Source: CBDBCU01 sp965203435 (lineage in GTDB: Bacteria; Chloroflexota; Dehalococcoidia; Lucifugimonadales; UBA3495). From it: a stretch of 64,000 nucleotides of DNA. The stretch covers positions 62,001 to 126,000 of the forward strand of contig CBDBCU010000005.1 in assembly GCA_965203435.1 (NCBI GenBank), written 5' to 3'. Both the position numbers and the translations under genes were made by a program. The notes below the pieces were generated by a model, which saw nothing but the letters and a program-made list of their open reading frames with translations, did no database searches and had not been told where the DNA came from. This document shows, one piece after another, positions 7,668 to 16,325 of this stretch (position 1 is the stretch's first letter; every line of letters starts with the position of its first letter).

Positions 7668-8117
7668 CTACAAGGTCAGCTCGCCGGGAATCAGCCGGCG
7701 GTTTTTGGCGTCGGCGGCCAGGGCAAAGGCGGATAGAGCCATCGCGCCCAGTACCCCCGGGCTCTTTTCGTCGCCAAAGAGGACATACACCGTCCGACAG
7801 CGGCCGTCCAGTTCCAGATCCACCAGTCCGTTGGACATTTCCCGGCGGGAGCCGTCGGCCAGAGTGAAAGTCCGGGTCTCGAACCTTGCGATGCCCAATT
7901 CCTCGAGGATCGAGGCCGGCACCAAGGTGTACGATACCCCGGTGTCCACCCGTCCGTTCAGGGTGCGGGAACGGGTGTGGTCTTGGCTCCACAAGGTAAA
8001 ATCGGCGTAGAAAGTTCCCACGGCTCCGCCGACGGTAGTTCCCGGCAACGGCGGGTTTTGCGCCGGATAGGCCGGCTCTGGGGCGGCGACGATGCCGGGT
8101 TGGTTGACGGTACTCAC
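7668..8117 (-). CDS. Retroviral-type (clan AA) aspartyl protease-like protein
   Basis: About 149 residues. The catalytic signature is GRVDTGVSYTLVPASIL, with the DTG triad in a hydrophobic strand. The C-terminal GVLGAMALSAFAL...RRLIP is the hydrophobic-hydrophobic-Gly motif and closing strand typical of bacterial single-domain aspartic proteases, which work as dimers. I start at GTG 8117, 10 bases after GGGAGG. The longer frame (ATG 8171) would run into a dispersed repeat. It is the second gene of a three-gene unit with a DUF3467-like protein upstream and an unknown protein downstream. Confidence 0.75.
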   Translation of the reverse strand: MSTVNQPGIVAAPEPAYPAQNPPLPGTTVGGAVGTFYADFTLWSQDHTRSRTLNGRVDTGVSYTLVPASILEELGIARFETRTFTLADGSRREMSNGLVDLELDGRCRTVYVLFGDEKSPGVLGAMALSAFALAADAKNRRLIPGELTL

Positions 8118-8168
8118 GGGATTTAATCCTCCCTTGGGCGATTTCCGGCCCGGCAACCAGTTCCGGGC

Positions 8169-8197
8169 CATCCTTCAACAAGTTCAGGATGAGCGGA
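8169..8197. repeat. REP-like family B repeat
   Basis: CATCCTTCAACAAGTTCAGG copy in the spacer between the DUF3467-like and aspartyl protease genes, so inside a probable transcription unit. Confidence 0.85.
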
Positions 8198-8240
8198 AAC
8201 AAAGGCGGATAAACGGAAACAATGGCGGCCGGGGCGGCGG

Positions 8241-8600
8241 CTACCGCTGTTCCGGCTCCAGTTCCCAGGCGTTATAGACCTGTTCCGGCAGGGTGATGGG
8301 GCCGACGGCCTCCTCATATTCCCGCACGTGCTTGCTCGCCAGCAGGGCAAAGGCTTTGAGCATTTGCGGACTGACCTTGATCCGCGCCCGCAGGATGGGT
8401 TCTCGTTCCTCCATCTGCTCTCCGAAAAACAGCACCGCCGAGTAGAGGCTGCTGTAGATGTGCATGGAGTCGCAGTAAAAGGTGATGGGTTCGCCGGACG
8501 GGTCGCCGCCGCCGGCGCGGGTGTCGCCGGGGTTGACATAGCTGTCCTCCTGCGGCGGCTGATCCTCCGGCGGCACATAGGGACGCTGAATGATGGGCAT
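8241..8600 (-). CDS. DUF3467-like protein
   Basis: A 119-residue soluble protein. The core MHIYSSLYSAVLFFGEQ...RARIKVSPQMLKAFALLASKHV...EAVG follows the pattern of DUF3467 proteins: an FYCDS/Y-strand, a beta strand carrying xRxxxSPQ, and a helix ending in a short acidic YEE. The function of that family is unknown. GGGAGG sits 6 bases before ATG 8600. First gene of a three-gene minus-strand unit. The assignment rests on motif pattern only. Confidence 0.6.
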   Translation of the reverse strand: MPIIQRPYVPPEDQPPQEDSYVNPGDTRAGGGDPSGEPITFYCDSMHIYSSLYSAVLFFGEQMEEREPILRARIKVSPQMLKAFALLASKHVREYEEAVGPITLPEQVYNAWELEPEQR

Positions 8601-8715
8601 ATAATTCCTCCCCGGCCGCCATCGGATTAAGGGCGGCCGGGATTATTATACACCTTATCCCGCCGGCGGGATAGACCTGGCGGGCGGCGGCGGTTTTCGG
8701 GAAGGGGGCGACCTC

Positions 8716-9009
8716 GTGGTAACTTACCGTTACTTGAACAACAAGTTCGTGGAACCCCTCCGCCGCCAGTTGCGGCAGGAGGGTCGCGAGCAAGGCCGGG
8801 AGGAAGGCCGGGAGGAAGGCCGGGAGGAGGGACTCGAGGCGGGCATCCAAGTAGGCCGGGAGGAGGGCCGGGAGCAAGTCCAAACGCTCAAAATGAGGAC
8901 TCTGGAGTGGTACGTCCGGCAGCAGGCAGCCTTGGCCAAGGGCGAACCCTTTGACGAGCCGCCGCCCTTTATCGAATCCTCCAACGGCAAAGACCCGGCC
9001 GGGGAATAA
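8716..9009 (+). CDS. Small highly charged repeat protein (EGREEGREEG helix)
   Basis: A 97-residue protein whose middle (about residues 20-52) is a GREE/EGRE repeat predicted as one long charged helix. The DNA shows the 12-base unit GGCCGGGAGGAA repeated. Such helices are common as the tail of Rpn/PD-(D/E)xK family proteins, but no nuclease domain is present here, so this may be a remnant or a stand-alone tail. Start GTG 8716 has GAAGGGGG 7-8 bases upstream. Divergent from the DUF3467-like gene. Confidence 0.55.
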   Translation: MVTYRYLNNKFVEPLRRQLRQEGREQGREEGREEGREEGLEAGIQVGREEGREQVQTLKMRTLEWYVRQQAALAKGEPFDEPPPFIESSNGKDPAGE

Positions 9010-9040
9010 GATTGGCCTTGCCCTTTTCCAGGGCCGGCGC

Positions 9041-9604
9041 CTACTCCGCCAGCAGGCTGTCCAGGGTTTCCCGCAGTTTGTCCGCCGGCATTGGCCCCAC
9101 AAACTTTTGCCGAATCACCCCTTGCCGGTCAAGGAAAAACTTTTCCGGGATGCCTTTTACGCCGTAGTCAATGGCGATTTTGCCGTCAGTATCCACGCCG
9201 CTGGGGTAAGTCAAGCTAAATTCGGCGATGTAGGCGGCGGCGTTTCCCGGCAAGTCCCAGATGTTGACGCCGACGAACTCCACTTCCCGCCCGGCGTATT
9301 CCCGATAAACCTGTTCCAGGGCCGGGGCCTCTTGCCGGCAGGGGGCGCACCAGGAAGCCCAGAAATCGATCAGCGCCACTTTGCCTTGCAAATCCGACCG
9401 GGACAGCACGCCGCCCTCCGTCAATTCCAGGGTAAAATCCCGGGCCGGCGCGGCGTCAATATCCACCGCGCCGAACTCGGTATTGACGCCGCTGATGCTG
9501 GCCGCCCGTCCGCCGGTCTGCAACGAGGCCCAGATCAGAATTCCCAGGAAAGCCAGGATGACCAGCCCGGATCCGGTAAGCAGCAGCCAACCCGTCCGAC
9601 TCAC
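9041..9604 (-). CDS. TlpA/ResA-type thioredoxin-like protein for cytochrome c maturation
   Basis: A 187-residue membrane-anchored thioredoxin: one N-terminal TM helix (about 8-27), then an AhpC/TSA-like fold with WASWCAPC (Cys86, Cys89) and the cis-proline region GVKGIPEKFF. ResA/CcmG proteins of this type keep the cysteines of apocytochrome CxxCH motifs reduced outside the membrane. The GTG start overlaps the stop of the upstream gene by 4 bases. It is the last gene of a minus-strand series with ccmH, ccmF and a CcmI-like gene, which supports the role. Confidence 0.88.
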   Translation of the reverse strand: MSRTGWLLLTGSGLVILAFLGILIWASLQTGGRAASISGVNTEFGAVDIDAAPARDFTLELTEGGVLSRSDLQGKVALIDFWASWCAPCRQEAPALEQVYREYAGREVEFVGVNIWDLPGNAAAYIAEFSLTYPSGVDTDGKIAIDYGVKGIPEKFFLDRQGVIRQKFVGPMPADKLRETLDSLLAE

Positions 9605-10887
9605 GATGCCGGCTCCTGTTCAGCCCCGGCCGCCCGGCGTAGCTGCGCCAGCAATTCCGCCCGGCGGGATTGATATTCCGACTCGGACATTCCCCCCTGC
9701 TCAAAGCTTTCATCTAGGGCGGCTACGGTCAGGGCCAACTCTTGCCGCCGGGCCGGGGATAAACCATCATCCCCGGCGGCCATATCCCCGGCCGCCGCAT
9801 CTCCGGCGGCTACGGCTACCGCAGCGGCCGGCCGCGCCCCCCGGAACCAGCCATAGACCAATACCGCCGCCAAGGCCAAGCCCAGCATTATCGGAATGGC
9901 GGTTTGCCATAGGCCGGGGTCAGCGGCGGTTTGGGTTAAGCGGGTCAACGGGCCGGGCTGCGGCAGGTTGGACAATTCCAGCCTTACCCCCTGCCGCGGC
10001 GGCAGCTCCCGCCTTTCCCAAACCCGATAAGCCGTCCCCTCAATGTCCAGCGGCGGCCGGGATTCCAACGGGGCCACTTGCACATCCGCCAAGCGTTCCG
10101 GAACTAATACCTGATAGACGGCCGCCCCTTGCAGCAGGCGCTGATTGAAAGCAACGGCGTTACCCCCATAGGGAAAGGTGTAGGTGTAGTTGACCTGATG
10201 GCGGCCCGGCAACACCGGGGCGGTCAGGGCAAAGCCGTTGCCAATGGTGATGATTTCGCCGCCGGGCAGGTTGGATTGCACATCCAGATTGCTGGCCCCG
10301 GCCGGCAGGGAAAAGCGCAGAAAGTTGATTTCGTTGGGATTGGTGATGTTGGTCAGTTCCGGCAGCAGGGTGCGGTCGCTGCTATTGGTGATATTCAGCA
10401 GTTCCAGGGCGGCGATTTCCCGCGTCTGTTCCTCAACCCCGGCCAGCACCATCGTATGCCGCTCGACCCGTACTACCCCCAGATCCCGGGTGGTTTCGTA
10501 CACCGTCAACTCTACCGGCCCGGCCAAATCCGCCGCCGCCAGCAGGGAATTGTAGCGCATTCCGGCATAGTCCATCACCAATACATAGCTGCCGCCGGCC
10601 GGGGCGGCCACTTCCTCAAAGCGGAAATTGCCTTGCCCATCGGTAGTGGTTTCCGCCGTGGCAACCCGGCCAGCGGTAGGATCGATGGCGTGCAGGGTAA
10701 GGGGCAAATTGGCCGGAATAGCGCCGCCGGCCGTGCCATTGACCGCCGCGCCCTGGACGCTAATCGTGGCCGGCGGCCTTTCCTGCGCCGCCATTGGCAA
10801 CGGCGCGGCCCCATAGCCGCCGGCCGCCAGCAGCAGCAGCAGGGCCAATCCTGACCGGAATAGCGGCCAACGCCGCCAGCCCGGCAT
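9601..10887 (-). CDS. Membrane protein with carboxypeptidase-regulatory-like domain, cytochrome c biogenesis locus
   Basis: A 428-residue protein: signal/anchor helix (about 11-28), an extracytoplasmic region beginning with an Ig-like carboxypeptidase-regulatory fold (ISVQGAAVNGTAGG...TTTDGQGNFRFEEV), a second beta-rich region, one TM helix near residues 333-350, and an Ala-rich cytosolic tail ending in a short charged helix (ESEYQSRRAELLAQLRR). The exact role is not known. The 4-base overlap with the thioredoxin gene and the 2-base gap from the CcmI-like gene point to cytochrome c maturation. Confidence 0.75.
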   Translation of the reverse strand: MPGWRRWPLFRSGLALLLLLAAGGYGAAPLPMAAQERPPATISVQGAAVNGTAGGAIPANLPLTLHAIDPTAGRVATAETTTDGQGNFRFEEVAAPAGGSYVLVMDYAGMRYNSLLAAADLAGPVELTVYETTRDLGVVRVERHTMVLAGVEEQTREIAALELLNITNSSDRTLLPELTNITNPNEINFLRFSLPAGASNLDVQSNLPGGEIITIGNGFALTAPVLPGRHQVNYTYTFPYGGNAVAFNQRLLQGAAVYQVLVPERLADVQVAPLESRPPLDIEGTAYRVWERRELPPRQGVRLELSNLPQPGPLTRLTQTAADPGLWQTAIPIMLGLALAAVLVYGWFRGARPAAAVAVAAGDAAAGDMAAGDDGLSPARRQELALTVAALDESFEQGGMSESEYQSRRAELLAQLRRAAGAEQEPAS

Positions 10888-10889
10888 AG

Positions 10890-11330
10890 CTATTCCCTTT
10901 CCGCCGGGCCGGCGGCGGCTCCGCCATCTCCGGCCGCCCGCCGCAACCCGGCCCGGGCCGCTTGTATTTCCGATTCCAGGGCGGCATCAGCATCGCGGCC
11001 GGCCGGAGCGGCGGCCGTTTGTTGTTCCTGTTCCTGTTCCTGCCGCCGCAGGGCTAAGGCGGCTTGGATGCGGTAGTCGTTAAGCTGCTCCTGGTACAGT
11101 CCCTCCGGGATGCGGCCTAATTCCCGCTCCAGCTGCAAGGTGCGGATAGCGGCGTAAATATCGGCCAGCGACGCGGTATCCGGGCCGGCGGCGGTTTCCG
11201 TTTCCGCGCTTTCCGTCTCGACGGCCGCCGCCCGGGCGGCCTTATCCATTCCCAAGCGCCGCCGGGCAAAGGGATAGACCGCCACGCCCAAGCTCAGCAG
11301 GGCCAGGATCGTGCCAATGATTAACGCCAT
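10890..11330 (-). CDS. CcmI-like c-type cytochrome biogenesis protein
   Basis: A 146-residue protein with one N-terminal TM helix, then a cytosolic coiled region containing LERELGRIPEGLYQEQLNDYRIQAALALR. That pattern is typical of CcmI N-terminal parts, where a short helix hairpin follows the anchor. The TPR half of classical CcmI is absent. It lies between ccmF and the carboxypeptidase-regulatory-like gene, in the same direction. Confidence 0.65.
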   Translation of the reverse strand: MALIIGTILALLSLGVAVYPFARRRLGMDKAARAAAVETESAETETAAGPDTASLADIYAAIRTLQLERELGRIPEGLYQEQLNDYRIQAALALRRQEQEQEQQTAAAPAGRDADAALESEIQAARAGLRRAAGDGGAAAGPAERE

Positions 11331-11398
11331 TATCTGCCCGTTAATTCCGCCGAATGAATGGATGAATGGAAATCAGGCCGTTGCTTTTTGCTTTCCGC

Positions 11399-11447
11399 TC
11401 ATCCTGAACTTGTTGAAGGGGCATCCTGAACTGGTTAAAGGATGAAT
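11399..11447. repeat. Two family B repeats in tandem
   Basis: CATCCTGAACTTGTTGAAGG followed directly by CATCCTGAACTGGTTAAAGG, in the gap between ccmF and the CcmI-like gene. Confidence 0.85.
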
Positions 11448-11470
11448 ACCTCAAGGCAAGGGTAAATCCA

Positions 11471-13453
11471 TCAGGCCGCCGCCGGGCGGGTAACCGGAAA
11501 GGATACCGCCGCCCGTTCCCGCCGCCGTTCCGGCCACAGGGATACCGCCGTCCCCGCAATCAGCACCGGCCCGGCGGCCCACATCCACCATACCAGAGGA
11601 TTGACCAATATGCGGAAACCTACCGCGCCATCGGGCCGGTTTTCGCTGGGGACTACATAAAAATCCTCCAGCGGCGTGGAGCGGATGGCCGCCAGGGTCG
11701 AGGCCATATTGAAAGAGGGGTAGAAACTGCGCCGGGCCTGCATTGTTTCCAGCAATTCCCCCTCCCGATACACTTCCAGATGGGAAAGGTATTCGGTGCG
11801 GTCGGCAAAGGTCTGCTGGGTAGTATCGAGGTAAGTCAACCGGTAGCCGGCGATTTCGTAGCTTTCCCCCGGGGCCAAGACCACATCCCGCTGCTGCTCA
11901 AAGAGGGAGCCGCCCAATACGCCCAAAGCCACCATCACCACGGCCAGATGGACGATATAGCCGCCATAGCGCGGCCGATTGGCGGCCAAGAGTCGGGCCA
12001 GGGCCAGGGGATAATTTTCTCCGGTGGAACGATGCCGCGACCGCATACCTCGCCACCATTCCAGCAAAATGCCGGCCGTTACCAGGGCGCTCAATCCGAA
12101 TCCGACCAGGGCAAAGGGGCTGCGGGTAACGAACAGCAGCAGGATAACTACTACGGCCGCCGCCGCGGATCCCGGCAGCAGCAAAGCCCGCCGCACGCTT
12201 TGCCAGTTGGCCCGGCGCCAGGGCAGCAGCGGCCCCACGCCCATCAGGAACAGCAAAGCCAGCAGCAGCGGCCCGTTCACCTGGTCGTAAAAGGGCCGGG
12301 CAATGGTGATTTCCGCCCCGCCGCCCAATTTGACGAACAGGGGATAGACCGTGCCCCACAAGGTAACAAAGGCAATGCCCAGGAGCAGCAGGTTGTTGAC
12401 CAGAAAGGCCGCCTCCCGGGACAGCATCGAATCCAGGTTCTGCGCGCTTTTCAGCAGCCCGTACCGCCAGAAAAATACGGCAAAGGGGACGATTACCCCC
12501 ACCGCCAGGAACAGCAGAAACACCCAGCCCAGGGTGGACGCGCCGAAAGAGTGTACCGACGGCACCGGCCCGCCCCGGTTCATAAACATCCCGTACAAAG
12601 CCAGGGCAAAGGCTACATTTATCAGGACGATATTCCACATTCGGAACATCCCCCGGCGTTTCTGCACCATTACCGAGTGGACAAAGGCGGTGAGGGCCAG
12701 CCAAGGCATAAAGGCGGCGTTTTCCACCGGATCCCAGAACCAGAACCCGCCCCAGCCCAGGATGGTGTACGCCCACCAGGAACCCAGCAGCAATCCCCCG
12801 GCCAATAGCACCCAGACCAGCAATCCCCAGATCCGGCCGGCGTCCACCCATTCATCCCGCCCTTTGCCGCCGACCAGCGCGCCCAGGGCAAAGGATAGGG
12901 GCAGGCTAATGCCAATCAACCCGGCCATCAACGCCGGGGGATGAAAGAACATTCCGAAGTGGGTCAGCAGGGGATTGATGCCCTCGCCGTCCGGGGGGAT
13001 AAAGGGCAGGCGGTCAAAGGGATTAGCCATAAAGCCCATCACGGCGATAAAAAAGGTCTGAATCACCATCAGGGCGGCGGTGGTATAGGGCAGGGTGTCC
13101 CGGGTGGCTGCCGGAGCCCAGCGCAGGGCAATGGCCGCCATTGCCGACAGCACCAGGGCAATGTAAAGCAGCGACCCCTCGTTGCCGGCGTAAAAGGCCA
13201 CCCAGGTGTAGATGTCCGGCATCGCCCGGTTGCTGTGGGCGGCCACATAAGCCACCTCAAAATCCCGATTGATGAAAGACCCAATCAGGCAGAGGGTAGC
13301 CACCAGCATGGTCAGGGCCAGCACATACACCGCCCGCCGGGCGCTTTCGACCAGGGCCGGCGCGCCGCGCAACTGCCCCAGAACCGACCCCAGGGCGGCA
13401 TAGACGGACAAGGCCAGCCCGATCCATAAGGCCATTGCCCCCAGTTCAGCCAT
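11471..13453 (-). CDS. ccmF: Cytochrome c heme lyase CcmF
   Basis: A 660-residue polytopic membrane protein of the CcmF/CcsA heme-handling family. The WWD motif is intact at about 225-242 (GSWWAYTILGWGGFWFWD), the external loop that presents heme. Histidines flank it (THFGMFFHPP upstream; FVHS and SVHSFG downstream). The C-terminal part has the large periplasmic segment and last TM helix expected for CcmF. I start at ATG 13453, with GGAG 8 bases upstream and an MAELG N-terminus as in other CcmF. An ATG at 13474 is in frame. It overlaps ccmH by 8 bases. It ligates heme to apocytochromes such as ActA and ActE encoded upstream. Confidence 0.93.
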   Translation of the reverse strand: MAELGAMALWIGLALSVYAALGSVLGQLRGAPALVESARRAVYVLALTMLVATLCLIGSFINRDFEVAYVAAHSNRAMPDIYTWVAFYAGNEGSLLYIALVLSAMAAIALRWAPAATRDTLPYTTAALMVIQTFFIAVMGFMANPFDRLPFIPPDGEGINPLLTHFGMFFHPPALMAGLIGISLPLSFALGALVGGKGRDEWVDAGRIWGLLVWVLLAGGLLLGSWWAYTILGWGGFWFWDPVENAAFMPWLALTAFVHSVMVQKRRGMFRMWNIVLINVAFALALYGMFMNRGGPVPSVHSFGASTLGWVFLLFLAVGVIVPFAVFFWRYGLLKSAQNLDSMLSREAAFLVNNLLLLGIAFVTLWGTVYPLFVKLGGGAEITIARPFYDQVNGPLLLALLFLMGVGPLLPWRRANWQSVRRALLLPGSAAAAVVVILLLFVTRSPFALVGFGLSALVTAGILLEWWRGMRSRHRSTGENYPLALARLLAANRPRYGGYIVHLAVVMVALGVLGGSLFEQQRDVVLAPGESYEIAGYRLTYLDTTQQTFADRTEYLSHLEVYREGELLETMQARRSFYPSFNMASTLAAIRSTPLEDFYVVPSENRPDGAVGFRILVNPLVWWMWAAGPVLIAGTAVSLWPERRRERAAVSFPVTRPAAA

Positions 13454-14033
13454 CCCGCGCTCCTGAGCCGCCATTTCCGGCTTGACGACCGTCGTCCCCC
13501 GGCGGCCGGGCCAAATTTTGATCCACTACCGCCAGATACGGCTCCAGTTCTGAGTCCGGGATAGTACCGGCCGCCGGGTCAGATTCCGCAGCCTGATTCC
13601 GGCCGGTCATGGCGCGCAGGGCCAACAGGCCGGCTAACAGGGCGGCCATTACACCGGCCACCGGCAGCGTCCAAGCCAGCAGATTGCGGCCGGTTTTGGG
13701 CGGGGCCGCCAGTACGGACGGGCCGTAGCGCTCGGCAAACCAGTCCAGAATTTCCGTCCGCCCGGCTCCGGCGGCCAGCATTTCCCGCACCTGCTGCCGC
13801 ATCTGCCGGGCCAAAGGCACCTGCGCCTGGTCAATGGATTCCGCCGGACAGACCGGACACATCAGCATCCGGTCAAGGGCCTGGGCTTCGGATTCATCGT
13901 AAGGGCCGGCCGGGGTTTGAGCATAGGCAACGCCCGACGCGGCCAGACAGCAGAAAAGCAGCGCCAGCCAAAAGGCCGCCGGCAACGGGACGGGGCGGGA
14001 AAGGGACGCTTTACTGCTGGCTGCACTATCCAT
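13446..14033 (-). CDS. ccmH: CcmH-type cytochrome c maturation thioreductase
   Basis: A 195-residue protein: signal peptide (AFWLALLFCCLAASGVAYA), then the CcmH helical bundle with the redox pair CPVC (Cys59, Cys62) in the context RMLMCPVCPAESIDQAQ. A TM helix follows GRNLLAWTLPV, then a cytosolic tail. Family members reduce the CxxCH thiols before heme attachment. An upstream TTG (14054) is possible, but ATG 14033 gives a normal signal peptide. Co-directional and overlapping with ccmF. Confidence 0.9.
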   Translation of the reverse strand: MDSAASSKASLSRPVPLPAAFWLALLFCCLAASGVAYAQTPAGPYDESEAQALDRMLMCPVCPAESIDQAQVPLARQMRQQVREMLAAGAGRTEILDWFAERYGPSVLAAPPKTGRNLLAWTLPVAGVMAALLAGLLALRAMTGRNQAAESDPAAGTIPDSELEPYLAVVDQNLARPPGDDGRQAGNGGSGARDG

Positions 14034-14137
14034 AAACGGCCGCGGAGCTGCCAAGGCTGGGGCGCAAAGGGCCGGCTTGCTATGCCGGCCCGGATGGGTT
14101 AAGCCGGGACAATTCTGGGGATGTTTCCTTTTCAGCC

Positions 14138-14737
14138 CTAGAGCAGCGAATTAGCCAGTATAATCCCGGCGGCTACAAAGAGAACGACATACAGGGTTAT
14201 CGACCCTCGCCAGATCATATCCCACCGCTTTTCGGCTTTGCGCCGTTTGCGGTCGTAATGCTCAATCATCCGCTCGCTTTCCCGGGTTCGCATTTCCGAC
14301 CGGAATTCACTTTCCCGCCGCCGCATTTCCGACTGGAACTCAATGGCGCGGATGTGGCGCTCGCTCTCCCACCGCCGCATTTCCGACCGGAACTCAATGG
14401 CGCGGATGTGGCGCTCGCTCTCCCACCGCCGCATTTCCGACCGGAATTCAATTTCCCGACGGTTCATTTCCGACTGGAACTTGAGGGTGCGGATGTGGCG
14501 CTCGCTCTCCCGCCGCCGCGTTTCCGACCGGAATTCAATTTCCCGGCGGTTCATTTCCGACTGGAACTCAATGGCGCGGATGTTGCGCTCGCTTTCCCGG
14601 CGGTTCATTTCCGACCGCCGTTCAATGTCGCGAATCCGGATTGCCGACCACAGCTCGGCAATATCCGCCTTGGTTGCCGGTTGACCGGGATTGGCCGTCA
14701 ACCGCCGCAACCGTTCCTCTAGCGATGGCGTGGTCAT
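14138..14737 (-). CDS. Tail-anchored coiled-coil protein with internal repeats
   Basis: A 199-residue protein built of a charged helix in which blocks such as SEMRRRESERHIRAIEFQ recur about seven times (unit 18-29 residues, visible as near-identical DNA repeats at 14265-14620). One C-terminal TM helix (YVVLFVAAGIILANSLL) follows with almost nothing after it. It would be anchored by its tail with the coil in the cytosol. No function is known. It sits between actE and ccmH in the respiratory block, 26 bases after actE, and may have been inserted there. ATG 14737 is preceded by GGGGG. Confidence 0.7.
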   Translation of the reverse strand: MTTPSLEERLRRLTANPGQPATKADIAELWSAIRIRDIERRSEMNRRESERNIRAIEFQSEMNRREIEFRSETRRRESERHIRTLKFQSEMNRREIEFRSEMRRWESERHIRAIEFRSEMRRWESERHIRAIEFQSEMRRRESEFRSEMRTRESERMIEHYDRKRRKAEKRWDMIWRGSITLYVVLFVAAGIILANSLL

Positions 14738-14763
14738 CCTGAACCCCCTTGCCGGGAAAGCCC

Positions 14764-15321
14764 CTAGCACCCCTCCGGGCCGCCGGCTTGCAGGCAGTCG
14801 GTTACATAGCGGGTTACGGCGTCAATTTCCGCTTCGGTCAGCAGCTTGGCAAAGCTGGGCATTACCTGCAACCCGCCCACTACGATATTGCGGACGCTGT
14901 CGTAGTCCCGGGCAATCATCAGCGGGTCATCCATGGCGGTCATATCCGGCGGGACGGCCGGATTGTAGCCGTAGGTGTCGATCATAATGTTCAGCACTTC
15001 CCCATCGCCCCGGGCCTGGGCCCCGTGGCACATAGAGCAGTTCACCTCGTACAGATGCCGCCCGTCCAGGTTAAAGGAGGTGGCCGCCGGCGGGTCAAAG
15101 AAAGGCACCGCGCTTTCCGGCGGACTCAGCCGCGGCGGCTCGTGGGCCTTGTACGAGGGCTGGTAGTGCATCTCGTAAAAGATGTCCAGCGGGTAGGCCC
15201 CCTGGGCGCAGCCCATAGCCAGCAAGCCGACCAGCAGGGCCAGCCCGGCCAAGTAAGTCCGCAGCCGCCCGCGGCGGCCGCCGGCAACGCTGAGTTTCAG
15301 TTTTCCCGAAAAGTCCTTCAT
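14764..15321 (-). CDS. actE: Alternative Complex III monoheme cytochrome c subunit ActE
   Basis: A 185-residue lipoprotein cytochrome: signal with lipobox LLAMGC (Cys38), a linker, then a class I cytochrome fold with CSMCH at 95-99 and the probable axial Met at 154 (QVMPSF). ActE passes electrons from the pentaheme ActA side of the complex toward cytochrome oxidase. ATG 15321 is chosen; upstream residues of the longer frame are encoded by a dispersed repeat (15396-15423). It follows actD. Confidence 0.88.
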   Translation of the reverse strand: MKDFSGKLKLSVAGGRRGRLRTYLAGLALLVGLLAMGCAQGAYPLDIFYEMHYQPSYKAHEPPRLSPPESAVPFFDPPAATSFNLDGRHLYEVNCSMCHGAQARGDGEVLNIMIDTYGYNPAVPPDMTAMDDPLMIARDYDSVRNIVVGGLQVMPSFAKLLTEAEIDAVTRYVTDCLQAGGPEGC

Positions 15322-15395
15322 TCTACCTGTCCCGTCATTCCGGCCCCTGCCGAAATCCAGGGGAATTGCGGGTTTCCGTCCGATGGCAGCGGGTT

Positions 15396-15423
15396 CATCC
15401 TTCAACAATTTCAGGATGCGCGG
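15396..15423. repeat. Degenerate family B repeat
   Basis: CATCCTTCAACAATTTCAGG variant between actD and actE. Confidence 0.75.
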
Positions 15424-15474
15424 AATGGAATCGGTTGCGCGGTGCTGGCTTGGCACTGACCGCCGGCCGCGCCG

Positions 15475-15981
15475 CTACTGCCGTTTTACTTCCACTGCCC
15501 CGGCTTGGTTAAAAGCCCCCTCTACCTGGCCGTGCTGCGTTTCCTCGGTGTTGACCAGGACGCCGATATAGCCCTCGGTGATGCGCTTGTCGTACAGCCC
15601 GGTTTTCAGCTTGGGCAGGCGGGACTCAAAGATGATGCCCAGCACCGTAAAGAGGATGGCCCCCAGCATCGTCCCCTCGTAGGTTACTACCGCCATGGGC
15701 GGCAGGGACAGGATGGGCTTGCCGCCCGTTACCAGGGGATAGGCCACCTGGGTCATCGAGGTCAGCAGGATGCCGGAAGTCAGCCCCAGCAAGGCCCCGA
15801 TAAAGGGAAAGATGTAGAGGCGATGCTTTTCCTCCCGCTCCCCGAAAGCCCCTTCCGGGTAGGGGGAATCGGTCAGAAAGTCCACCTCGGTCTCTGCGAT
15901 GCCGGCCGCTTTCAGGGCATCCCCCGCGTCGGCGGCGGCGTTGGCGTTGTCAAACAACCCCAGGATAGGACGGCGCGCCAT
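15475..15981 (-). CDS. actD: Alternative Complex III subunit ActD (DUF3341)
   Basis: A 168-residue membrane protein: a ferredoxin-like cytosolic N-terminus (LGLFDNANAAADAGDALKAAGI), two TM helices (about 60-80 and 100-118), then a C-terminal region with YDKRITEGYIGVLVNT. This is the DUF3341 layout of ActD, a peripheral stabilising subunit of the complex. Located between the actC-linked 92-residue gene and actE. Confidence 0.9.
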   Translation of the reverse strand: MARRPILGLFDNANAAADAGDALKAAGIAETEVDFLTDSPYPEGAFGEREEKHRLYIFPFIGALLGLTSGILLTSMTQVAYPLVTGGKPILSLPPMAVVTYEGTMLGAILFTVLGIIFESRLPKLKTGLYDKRITEGYIGVLVNTEETQHGQVEGAFNQAGAVEVKRQ

Positions 15982-16040
15982 AATGTTACCTCTCTGTCTT
16001 TCCCTTGCCTATGACCTTGACATCCGGCAAGGGAAATATG

Positions 16041-16319
16041 CTACTCCTTTTTCTTGATGATCCTGGTGACGACCGGCAGGCTCAGGCCCGCACTGTGCCG
16101 GCTCAAATTCCATCCCTGAGAATCAACCAGCTCGCGGAGGCAAGTCGTCGCCAACCAATCCTTGGCCGACCGCAGGGTCAACTCCACATCGCCGGTTTCG
16201 TCCCGCCGGAGGAACAGCACCAAGTCGACGTAGTCCGACGAGGGATTAGCCGGCTCCGCCGCCTTATGCCACTCCTCGACCAGCTGCTGCAAGCCGTCAA
16301 AGAAATCCCCGTCGGCCAT
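16041..16319 (-). CDS. Small unknown protein inside the act operon
   Basis: A 92-residue soluble protein starting 6 bases after the actC stop. Not recognised as any described ACIII subunit. It shows an amphipathic N-terminal helix (FFDGLQQLVEEWHKAA), a strand-rich middle (DYVDLVLFLRRDETGDVELTL) and a basic end (RIIKKKE). The tight spacing suggests cotranslation with actC. It could be an accessory factor or a lineage-specific insertion. Confidence 0.6.
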   Translation of the reverse strand: MADGDFFDGLQQLVEEWHKAAEPANPSSDYVDLVLFLRRDETGDVELTLRSAKDWLATTCLRELVDSQGWNLSRHSAGLSLPVVTRIIKKKE

Positions 16320-16325
16320 TTTACG

